NCBI GenBank assembly: GCA_963775275.1
Contig: CAVZII010000005.1
Location: forward strand, 1,798,001 to 1,862,000
DNA from: JANWHQ01 sp963775275
Lineage (GTDB): Bacteria; Pseudomonadota; Alphaproteobacteria; Caulobacterales; Caulobacteraceae
DNA length: 64,000 bases
Direction: 5' to 3'
Shown here: positions 55,692-63,289 of the stretch, piece after piece
Layout of the letters: each line of letters starts with the position of its first letter
Numbering within the stretch: the first letter of the stretch is position 1
Notes under the pieces: model-generated
Database searches by the model: none
What the model saw: only the letters and a program-made list of their open reading frames with translations
What the model was told of the DNA's origin: nothing
Translations under genes and position numbers: made by a program

Positions 55692-56987
55692 ATGGCCGAG
55701 GTCCGATCCAAGGCGACGAGCGCCGCGCTCGAGGCCTCCTATGCCGAGCAGGTCCGGCGCGGGGTCCTGATCGCCATCGCGATCCCGTGGCTGGTGCTGG
55801 TGCTCTATCTGCCGTTGAGCCTGAGCAGGCTGGCGTCGATGGCGGCCGATCAGAGCCGCTGGTTCGCCTACGACGTGATCTTCACCCTCGGCCAGACCCT
55901 GGTGACCATCGTCGTCTATCCCGTGCTCTACGTCGTGGCGATGCGTTCGTCCCGGCCGCTCAGGTGGGTCGCCGCCGAGCAGGTGTTCAATCTGGCGAGG
56001 ACCATCCAGACCGTAGGGTTCGGCTGGATACCGTACGGCCCGAACTTCCCCCGCTACAATTCGGTCCACGTGGACGCCGCCAACTTCGTGCCGTTCGCCG
56101 TGATCTGCTTCCTGACGCTGTCGAGCTCCCTGCTCGCCTGGGCGGGCGCCGCGGCCGGCGTGGCGTGGACGGGCGCCAACCTGATCTCGTTCGCGCTCAA
56201 TCCAGAGGCGAAGCTGTACCTCGGCCCGTTCGGCCACGCCGGGGGCGCGAAGGCGCTAGCCGCGGTCGCCGAACCCTGGACGCTGACGCCCGACCTTTTG
56301 GTGCTGCAGCTGATCGCGCTCGGCGTCTTCACCTGGCTCCTGGTCCGGACGAGCCAGGACGGCCGCCGCTTCGTGGCCTCCGCCGTCGAGGCCGAGGCCA
56401 GCCGCTCGACCCTGGCGCGGTTCTTCCCGCCGTCGGTGGCCGACCGGATCCAGTCCGGCCAGGAGACGCTCGAGCCGACCCTCAGGTCGGTCGCGGTGAT
56501 GTTCGTGCACGCGCCCCGCCTGGCCGAGCCCGACGCGCGCGACCTGCCGGCGCTGCTCTCCCACTACGCCTGCGTGGAACGTGCGGTCTTCGACCACCAT
56601 GGGATCGTCGACCGGTTCACCGGCGGCCCGGCCATGGCGATCTTCGGCGCCCTGGGCCCGGAGGCCGAGCCCTGCCCCGACGCCCTCGCCTGCGCCCGGG
56701 ACATCGTCCGCCGCGCCGGGGATGGGGTCAGGGTGTCGCTGCACTTCGGTCCGGCCGTCTGCGGCGAGCTGGGCGGACCGACCAGCCGCTACTTCGGCGC
56801 GGCGGGAGACGTGGTCAACGTCGCCCAACGGATGCTCCGGGCCGCCGAGGGCCGAGGCGCCTCGATCCTGGCCACCGAACCGTTCGTGCGTGCGCTCGGC
56901 GCGGCCGCGCCGGCGTTCGCGCACGCCGGCGCCGTCGAGATCGACGGCCGCAAGGAGCCTGTTGAGCTCCTGGCCGCCCAGCCATGA
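55692..56987 (+). CDS. Membrane class III cyclase homologue lacking metal-binding aspartates (C2-like)
   Basis: A 431-residue protein. About six hydrophobic helices (25-225) precede a class III nucleotidyl cyclase domain (about 245-431). The metal-binding positions are lost: VMFVHAP has His273 where FxD carries Asp, and RFTGGPAMAIFG has Gly312 where GD carries the second Asp. The purine-binding Lys is Arg308. The transition-state pair is kept in AGDVVNVAQRM (Asn376, Arg380). Alone it should be inactive; it has the residue set of the C2 half of mammalian adenylyl cyclase. GGAG lies 7 nt before ATG 55692. Its stop overlaps the next cyclase gene by 4 bp (ATGA). Confidence 0.85.
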   Translation: MAEVRSKATSAALEASYAEQVRRGVLIAIAIPWLVLVLYLPLSLSRLASMAADQSRWFAYDVIFTLGQTLVTIVVYPVLYVVAMRSSRPLRWVAAEQVFNLARTIQTVGFGWIPYGPNFPRYNSVHVDAANFVPFAVICFLTLSSSLLAWAGAAAGVAWTGANLISFALNPEAKLYLGPFGHAGGAKALAAVAEPWTLTPDLLVLQLIALGVFTWLLVRTSQDGRRFVASAVEAEASRSTLARFFPPSVADRIQSGQETLEPTLRSVAVMFVHAPRLAEPDARDLPALLSHYACVERAVFDHHGIVDRFTGGPAMAIFGALGPEAEPCPDALACARDIVRRAGDGVRVSLHFGPAVCGELGGPTSRYFGAAGDVVNVAQRMLRAAEGRGASILATEPFVRALGAAAPAFAHAGAVEIDGRKEPVELLAAQP

Positions 56988-58276
56988 CCGCCGCGCCCTT
57001 CGCTTATCCCAGGCTGGGTCCGCGGGCCGCGCCGCGAAGCCTGCTGCTGCGGCTCCTCTGGGTGCTTCCGGCCCTTTACGCCGGATCGAGGTTCGGCTTC
57101 CACACTGCGGTCCACGTGGCGGCCGCGACGGTGCTGTTCGCCGCCGCGCACGTGGCGGCCAAGAGGACGCGAAGCGAGATCCTCAAGGCGGTTCTCCTGA
57201 TCGCGCAGATGCTCATGGTCTTCGCGGTCGGCTTTCTGCCGTCGCCCTGGGGATTCGGCTCGGCGATCCCGGCTCCGCTGATGCTGAGGCTGCCGCTCTA
57301 TGCCTTCATGTTCTGCTTCCCGGCCTACGCCGCGTCGCCCGCGCGGCCGTGGCTGGCGGCGATCGCGAGCATCCTGTTCGCCGCCTTGTGGGCCTCGGTC
57401 GTCCTGATCGCCCAGCGCGATCCGCACACGGTCACCCTGGCCGATCTGGACCGCAGCGTCTTCGCCGGCTGGCGGACCCTCTATGTCGCCCTGAACCAGC
57501 CGCACTTCTTCTCCGCCAGCCTGTGGCAGAACGAGCTCGTGGTGGCGAGCTGGGTCGGCGCCGTCATCACGCTGCAGACATTCAGGATCCGGGGCCTTGC
57601 CCGGCGGAGCGCGGCGATCGAGGCGCGCTCGAAGGCCCTGGCCGCCTATTTCTCCCCCCAGCTCGTGCGAGTGTTGATGGAGGCCGGCAAGGACCCTCTG
57701 CCGCCCCGGCCGCGGCGGCTGGCGATCCTGAACTGCGACCTCGTCGGCTTCACCGCCCTCGCCGGCGGCATGACCCCGCAGGAGGCCGGGCGGACATTGC
57801 GCGCCTTCCGCGCCTGCGTGGAGCAGGCGGTGTTCGCCGAAGACGGCGCCGTGTCGGCCTTCGTGGGGGACGGCGCGGTGGCCCTGTTCGGCCTGGCCGG
57901 GGAGGACGCCGCCGCCCGCGCGGTCCGCTGCGCGGGGCGGCTCCAGCGCGCCTGGGCTGAGGCTTCGGCCGGGCTGGCCGGCGGGCGCGCCGCGCCGGTC
58001 GCGGTGGGGATCGACCTCGGCGACGCGCTGATCGGCGTCGTCGGCGAGGGACGGTCCATGTCGCTGCTGGCGGCCGGCGCGCCGGTCCAGGGCGCAGAGC
58101 GCCTTCAGGCCGCCACGCGGACGTCCGGCGCCGCGATCCTGGTGAGCGACGCCGTTGCCGACGACCTGGCGGCCCGTGCGTCGCCGGTCCGCATGCGCCG
58201 GCTGGAGGCCGTGGGGGCCTGGACCGTCGATGCCGCGACAAGCGAGCCGGCCGACGGGCGCGGGCCGGATCTTTAG
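56984..58276 (+). CDS. Membrane class III adenylyl/guanylyl cyclase homologue with both metal aspartates (C1-like)
   Basis: A 430-residue protein. About five or six hydrophobic helices (20-200) precede a class III cyclase domain (about 240-415). Both metal aspartates are present: Asp252 in ILNCDLVGFTAL and Asp296 in FVGDGAVALFG. The purine-specifying Lys is Ala292. The transition-state Asn is replaced by Gln369 in GAPVQGAERL, with Arg373 kept. It therefore complements the upstream protein, and an active site formed between the two would have every metal and transition-state residue. The ATGA overlap suggests equal, coupled synthesis. Substrate (ATP or GTP) cannot be assigned because the specificity residues are non-canonical. 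Confidence 0.87.
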   Translation: MTAAPFAYPRLGPRAAPRSLLLRLLWVLPALYAGSRFGFHTAVHVAAATVLFAAAHVAAKRTRSEILKAVLLIAQMLMVFAVGFLPSPWGFGSAIPAPLMLRLPLYAFMFCFPAYAASPARPWLAAIASILFAALWASVVLIAQRDPHTVTLADLDRSVFAGWRTLYVALNQPHFFSASLWQNELVVASWVGAVITLQTFRIRGLARRSAAIEARSKALAAYFSPQLVRVLMEAGKDPLPPRPRRLAILNCDLVGFTALAGGMTPQEAGRTLRAFRACVEQAVFAEDGAVSAFVGDGAVALFGLAGEDAAARAVRCAGRLQRAWAEASAGLAGGRAAPVAVGIDLGDALIGVVGEGRSMSLLAAGAPVQGAERLQAATRTSGAAILVSDAVADDLAARASPVRMRRLEAVGAWTVDAATSEPADGRGPDL

Positions 58277-58328
58277 GGGCTGGCCCAGGGCGTAGGCGGC
58301 GCGCGCCATGCGGCGGCGGGCGACATCG

Positions 58329-61300
58329 TCAGAACCGCAACTTCAGGCCCACGGCGGCGCTTTGCACGACCTGGTCCGCCAGTCTGGGCTGGACGCGGTA
58401 GCTGGCGAAGGCGTCGAGCCGTCCGGCGAGCCGCGCCTCAAGCCGAAACCCCGCGGTCAACGCGTCGCGAGCCGCGTTTGGCCCGTGTGCGGCGAAGGCC
58501 GTGCCGTCACGCGCGTAGACGGTCGCGCGAGCGTCCGTATCCGCGAACTCGTGCGCATAGGTCGCCTCAACGCTGGCGCGGACGGTCCTGCCCGGACGCG
58601 CCTCGAACGTACGGGAGGCGGTGACGCCGACGACGGCCTGAGCGGAGGTCATCGGCCGAGGATCGATCTCGAGGTCGAAGCCGCCCGCGCCGCTCTCGGC
58701 GTAGCGGTTCTGCCAGGTGCGCCAGACCTTGAAGCCTGCGCGCGGCTCGATCTGCACGGCGCCCGCCTGCGTCGGCCAGCTCGCCTGCACGGCGCCGCCG
58801 AACTGATACGCATGCTGATCGCCGTGGGCGACCTTGCCCCGCGCCGCGATCCTGTCGACAGAGATGAGATCGTGGGCGAAGCCCGCCGCCGCGCCGAGGC
58901 GCAGGCGTCCGCGGCTCAGCCGGCCATAGAGGTCGAGACGCTCGGTCTCCGCCGCGGCGGCGCCGGCGGCGCCCTGCCATAGGTGCGTGCGCTCGTAGGT
59001 GACGGCGAGGCCTGCTCGCAGGTCGTCGCGAACGTCTCGATCCACGCCCGCCATCAGTCCATTGGCGCTGGTGTGGAACCCTGGCGCGCCCTGCTCGCCG
59101 TCGAGCGAGCCCCAGCGGCCCAGACCCTGGATCCACGCGCCGGGCTCATCGTTTGAAAGACGCTGCAGCACCAGGTCCTCGTCCCATTGGGCGCCGCCCG
59201 TCACCGCCTGGACCGCGGCCGTGGGCAGGCTGGTATTCACCGGGTTCACAACCACCGGCGGCGGCGGCGGCGGCGGCGAAGGGGGAGGAGACGCCGGGGG
59301 CGGTGGTGGTGGAGACGGCGGCGGTGAAGGCGGAGGCGAGGCGGGAGGAGGCGGCGGCGAAGGGGGAGGAGACGCCGGCGGCGGCGGTGGTGGAGATGGC
59401 GGCGGCGAAGGCGGCGGCGAGGCGGGAGGCGGCGGCGGCGAAGGGGGAGGAGACGCCGGCGGTGGCGGCGGAGATGGAGGAGGAGAGGCTGGCGGTGGCG
59501 GCGGAGATGGAGGAGGAGAGGCTGGCGGCGGCGGTGAGGGGGGAGGGGATGCAGGCGGCGAAGGCGCCGCCGCGGCGCTCAGGGTGAGGTCCACGGCGTT
59601 CGCGCCGTAGGCCACGTCCTGGCCGAGACTCGCGTCGGGGGATGCTCCGGAGACGGAGGCGAACACGCCGGTGACGCCGTCGGCGGCCGACAGGATCTCG
59701 TATGTGTGGGCGGTATAGGTTCCCGGCTCGTAGACGAGCTGGAGGGCGCCATCCAGGTTCGCGCCGCCGCCGATGGCCAGCTTGGAGGCGTCCGTCGGGC
59801 CGACCTCGATGAGGAGCACGCCCGCCGGACCCTGCGCGTAATCGCCGCCAACGCTGAGGGCGCCAATCGACCCGCCGGGCTGCACGGTCCCGTTGTTGAT
59901 CAGGTCACCGAGCAGGGCGCCGTGGCCGCCAAAGGCGCCGTTGGGGCCGACGGTGACGTCCGCACCGAGGGTCGCGCCCGGGGACTCCGCATCGCCGAGC
60001 CGGAAGCCGCCGGCATCCACGTGGAGCTCGCCTGTGAAGCCCGAGCCGTCGCCGTTGAAGATCACCAGGCCGTCCCCGGCCTGGGTGAAGACACCCGAGC
60101 CGTCCAGGGCCCCGTCGTAGGTGAGGTCGTTGGAATGGTCGGCGATCAGCTGGCCATTGATGGTGAAGGGTCCGGGCGCCGATCCAGTCTCGCCGCCGTC
60201 GCCCAGCTGCAGCACGGAGCCGGCGTCGATGGTCGTGCCGCCGGCATAGGTGTTGTCGGCGGTGAAGGTGATCTTGCCCGGGCCGGCGATCTCCACCGCG
60301 CCCGTTCCCGAGATCAATGCTCCGGACGTGGCGTCGTTGACCAGGTCTGCGATGATCAGGCCGTTGTCGACGAAGTCCCCGGCCGCGGCCCCGTCGGTCG
60401 TCCCGTCGCCGAACTGCAGGGTTGCCCCGGCGTCGATGGTCGTGCCGCCGGCATAGGTGTTGTCGGCGGTGAAGGTGATCTTGCCCGGGCCGGCGATCTC
60501 CACCGCGCCCGTTCCCGAGATCAATGCTCCGGACGTGGCGTCGTTGACCAGGTCTGCGATGATCAGGCCGTTGTCGACGAAGTCCCCGGCCGCGGCCCCG
60601 TCGGTCGTCCCGTCGCCGAACTGCAGGGTTGCCCCGGCGTCGATGGTCGTGCCGCCGGCATAGGTGTTGTCGGCGGTGAAGGTGATCTTGCCCGGGCCGG
60701 CGATCTCCACCGCGCCCGTTCCCGAGATCAATGCTCCGGACGTGGCGTCGTTGACCAGGTCTGCGATGATCAGGCCGTTGTCGACGAAGTCCCCGGCCGC
60801 GGCCCCGTCGGTCGTCCCGTCGCCGAACTGCAGGGTTGCGCCGGCGTCGATGGTCGTGCCGCCGGTATAGGTGTTGTCGGTGGTGAAGGTGATCTTGCCC
60901 GGACCGGCGATCTCCACCGCGCCCGTTCCCGAGATCAATGCTCCGGACGTGGCGTCGTTGACCAGGTCTGCGATGATCAGGCCGTTGTCGATGAAGTCCC
61001 CGGCCGCGGCCCCGTCGGTCGTCCCGTCGCCGAACTGCAGGGTTGCCCCGGCGTCGATGGTCGTGCCGCCCGAGTAGGTGTCGTATTTGGTCAGGACCAC
61101 GGTCCCGGCGCCTCTCAGCTCCACCGAGCCGGACCCCGAGATCAACCCGCTGAAGACATTGGTCCCCGTCAGGTTCAAGATCAGCCGGCCGTTGTTCGCG
61201 GCGTCGAAGTCCGCGGCGCCGGCGCTGGCCGTGCCGTCGCCCAGCTGCAGCGAGGCGGGCGCGTCGATGGTGACGCCCCCGGTGAACCCACTCAACGCAT

Positions 61301-63182
61301 TGGTGAAGGTGACCAGCCCCGCGCCGGAGAGGCGAATATCGCCGTTTCCATCCAGCGCGCTATGGTAGGTCAGGTCGCTCGAGAGGTTCACCACAAGGTG
61401 CCCCTCGACATCGAGATCCCCGGTCAGGGCGCCGCCCGCGCCGCCGTTTCCAAGCCGCAGGGTGGTGGTCGGAGCGACATAGGTGAGGCCGGCGTGGGTC
61501 GCGTCCGCGGTGAGCACCAGGGAGCCGCCGCCGATGACGTCCAGCGCGCCGTCACCCGAGATGCCGCCGCTGAGGGTGAGCTCGACGCCGTCGGTGTCGA
61601 TCGTCGCGGGCGTAGCGCCGGTGTAGGTGACGGTCGCCGTACCGGTGTTCACCGTCCCGCTGTTGGTCAGGACGACGGGGTTGGCGAGCGCGAGCGTTGG
61701 GCTGCCGCCGGGCGCCGGGGCGCCGGCGCCGAGGACGGTTCCATCGCCGGCCTGCAAGGTGCTGAGCAGGCCCAGGCTGATCGGCCCCGCGCCGATCGAA
61801 TCAGCCGTCTCGACCAGCACTGTGTTCCCCGGCTGGATGGACGTGCCGCCGCTGTAGGTGTTCGTCTCCTGAAGCGTCAGCGTGATGCCGGCGCTCACGG
61901 TCAGGGATCCCGTGCCGGTGATCGGTTGCAGCAGGACGAGGTCCCCACCCGGCTCGGAGATGAAGAGCTGACCGTTGTCGACAATGGGGCCGTTGCCGAT
62001 CCCGCCGGGGCTGGCGAAGAGCGCGCCCTCCTCGATGGTTATGCCGCCGCTGAAATTGCTGTCGCCGCCCAGGGGAGACAGGATCAGCTTGCCCGCGCCG
62101 GTCTTCGTCAGTCCGCCCGTCCCGTCGATGGGCTCGAGCAGGCTCAGGAAGATGTCGACGTCGAAGGTTCCGCCGCCCGCGTCGAGGGTGACGGCCCTCG
62201 AGGCGCTGAAGCCGGCGTCGGTCGCGTGAAGCGCGCCCCCGTCGAAGCTCAAGGTCCCGGCGGCGTCGCCGAGGTTGGCGTCGGCGCTGGCCGACAGGAC
62301 CCCGCCGTTGACCGCCGTCCCACCCAGGTAGGAATTGGTTCCCGACAATGTGAGCGTCCCAGCGCCCACCTTCGTCAGGCCGCCGTAACCCGAGATCACC
62401 CCTGAGACTTCGGTGGAGAGATCATTTGAGCCGACCGTCAGATCGGTCGCTTCATAGGCCCCCGAGCCCAGGTCGAAGCTTCCCGCGCCCTCGATCGAGC
62501 CGGCTGAGTTGGCAGAGTCGGCGCTGTGGCTGAAATGGAAGACTCCGCCGGCGTTGGCGATCAGCCGCGCCGCGGCGGTGTCGGCCGAGCCGGTCACGTC
62601 CACCCGCCCGCCGTCGTTGACGGTGAAGCTCGCCGAGCCGCCCGAGGCGCTATCCTGGAGGGCGGCGCTGGAGCCGTCGTCCACGGTGATGTCGGCCGAG
62701 CCGGCGGTGGAGGCGTCGCGGAAGACGATCGCGCCCTGCTCGGCGGCATAGCTCACCGGCCCGGCGCCGAAGCTGGCGCTGGCGCTGCCGGTGAAGTCGA
62801 TCTCAGAGGCGTCGCCTGCGCCGCCGCCCGCCGACAGCACGAAGCTCTGGATCGCCGCCGAGTTGTTCTGCACGCCCTGGCCGCTGATCGTCAGCGTGGG
62901 CGCGGGGTCCGAAGGCGACAGGGCCAGGGTGTAGGCCGGCGCGTCCGCGGAGAAGACGATCGCCTGGACCTCGGTGGAGCTGTTGATTGAAACGTCCGTG
63001 TGGACCGTGTCCGGAAACAGCGCGCCCTGCGCCGCCGTGGGCGGCAAGTTCCCGACCCAGTTCGTAATGGTCTCCCACGGGGTATCGCCGCTGTCCCCCG
63101 TCCAGGTGCACAGGGCCGTGGTGCCAAGGAGGATGGCGCACAGGCCAAACCCTGGTCCTCTCGGAATGCCGTCCACGTGCAA
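58329..63182 (-). CDS. Type Va autotransporter with beta-strand repeat passenger
   Basis: A 1617-residue surface protein. A signal peptide (FGLCAILLGTTALC) is followed by TWTGDSGDTPWETITNW, a common autotransporter passenger start. The passenger (about 30-1200) is a beta-helix with many autotransporter-associated repeats (LTKVGAGTLTLSGTNSYLGG). It includes four nearly identical 69-residue copies. A Pro/Ser/Ala-rich linker of about 105 residues (1205-1309) leads to a C-terminal 12-strand beta-barrel (about 1345-1617) ending VVQSAAVGLKLRF with terminal Phe, as expected for outer-membrane insertion. No protease motif is seen; adhesion or surface display is likely. ATG 63182; the Crp-family gene is 107 bp upstream on the same strand. 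Confidence 0.93.
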   Translation of the reverse strand: MHVDGIPRGPGFGLCAILLGTTALCTWTGDSGDTPWETITNWVGNLPPTAAQGALFPDTVHTDVSINSSTEVQAIVFSADAPAYTLALSPSDPAPTLTISGQGVQNNSAAIQSFVLSAGGGAGDASEIDFTGSASASFGAGPVSYAAEQGAIVFRDASTAGSADITVDDGSSAALQDSASGGSASFTVNDGGRVDVTGSADTAAARLIANAGGVFHFSHSADSANSAGSIEGAGSFDLGSGAYEATDLTVGSNDLSTEVSGVISGYGGLTKVGAGTLTLSGTNSYLGGTAVNGGVLSASADANLGDAAGTLSFDGGALHATDAGFSASRAVTLDAGGGTFDVDIFLSLLEPIDGTGGLTKTGAGKLILSPLGGDSNFSGGITIEEGALFASPGGIGNGPIVDNGQLFISEPGGDLVLLQPITGTGSLTVSAGITLTLQETNTYSGGTSIQPGNTVLVETADSIGAGPISLGLLSTLQAGDGTVLGAGAPAPGGSPTLALANPVVLTNSGTVNTGTATVTYTGATPATIDTDGVELTLSGGISGDGALDVIGGGSLVLTADATHAGLTYVAPTTTLRLGNGGAGGALTGDLDVEGHLVVNLSSDLTYHSALDGNGDIRLSGAGLVTFTNALSGFTGGVTIDAPASLQLGDGTASAGAADFDAANNGRLILNLTGTNVFSGLISGSGSVELRGAGTVVLTKYDTYSGGTTIDAGATLQFGDGTTDGAAAGDFIDNGLIIADLVNDATSGALISGTGAVEIAGPGKITFTTDNTYTGGTTIDAGATLQFGDGTTDGAAAGDFVDNGLIIADLVNDATSGALISGTGAVEIAGPGKITFTADNTYAGGTTIDAGATLQFGDGTTDGAAAGDFVDNGLIIADLVNDATSGALISGTGAVEIAGPGKITFTADNTYAGGTTIDAGATLQFGDGTTDGAAAGDFVDNGLIIADLVNDATSGALISGTGAVEIAGPGKITFTADNTYAGGTTIDAGSVLQLGDGGETGSAPGPFTINGQLIADHSNDLTYDGALDGSGVFTQAGDGLVIFNGDGSGFTGELHVDAGGFRLGDAESPGATLGADVTVGPNGAFGGHGALLGDLINNGTVQPGGSIGALSVGGDYAQGPAGVLLIEVGPTDASKLAIGGGANLDGALQLVYEPGTYTAHTYEILSAADGVTGVFASVSGASPDASLGQDVAYGANAVDLTLSAAAAPSPPASPPPSPPPPASPPPSPPPPPASPPPSPPPPPASPPPSPPPPPASPPPSPPPSPPPPPPASPPPSPPPPPASPPPSPPPSPPPPPPASPPPSPPPPPPPVVVNPVNTSLPTAAVQAVTGGAQWDEDLVLQRLSNDEPGAWIQGLGRWGSLDGEQGAPGFHTSANGLMAGVDRDVRDDLRAGLAVTYERTHLWQGAAGAAAAETERLDLYGRLSRGRLRLGAAAGFAHDLISVDRIAARGKVAHGDQHAYQFGGAVQASWPTQAGAVQIEPRAGFKVWRTWQNRYAESGAGGFDLEIDPRPMTSAQAVVGVTASRTFEARPGRTVRASVEATYAHEFADTDARATVYARDGTAFAAHGPNAARDALTAGFRLEARLAGRLDAFASYRVQPRLADQVVQSAAVGLKLRF
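59254..59570. repeat. Low-complexity GGC/GGA-rich tract encoding the proline-rich linker
   Basis: On the minus strand the tract reads as repeated CCG/CCT/TCC codons giving PPPSPPPPPASPPPSP-type units, about ten variants with periods near 24-36 bp. It links the passenger to the barrel. Variation in unit length suggests slippage or recombination. Confidence 0.85.
60250..61077. repeat. Four tandem 207-bp repeats in the autotransporter passenger
   Basis: Copies start at 60250, 60457, 60664 and 60871, exactly 207 bp (69 codons) apart. Each encodes one block containing LQFGDGTTDGAAAGDF, LVNDATSGALISGTGAVEIA and FTADNTYAGGTTIDAGA. Differences are a few bases, mostly in the last copy and the edges. 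The reading frame is preserved, so copy-number change would only alter passenger length. Confidence 0.95.
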
Positions 63183-63255
63183 GACCCCCGATCGGCCCGG
63201 CCCGGAACTTCGGGCGCATCGGGGGCAGGCCTAGCCGTTGAGGGGGGAGCGCGGC

Positions 63256-63271
63256 TGTGAAGCGGATCACT
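63256..63271. promoter_or_regulatory. Candidate Crp-type operator TGTGA-N6-TCACT
   Basis: The sequence TGTGAAGCGGATCACT matches the CRP core TGTGA-N6-TCACA at 9 of 10 defined positions. It lies 74-89 bp upstream of the autotransporter ATG and 18 bp beyond the stop of the Crp-family gene, which keeps the RExxxR contacts of the CRP recognition helix. Binding has not been shown. Confidence 0.5.
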
Positions 63272-63289
63272 CCGCGAACGCTCTGGGAA

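Noticed and set aside
60250..61077. Regularly spaced identical blocks that could suggest a CRISPR array
   Set aside because: The repeats are contiguous, 207 bp, in frame and without unique spacers; they encode protein repeats.
59706..62405. An 899-codon + strand open frame with repeated blocks opposite the autotransporter
   Set aside because: Its repeats are simply the complement of the autotransporter repeats; the minus strand has signal peptide, passenger and barrel.
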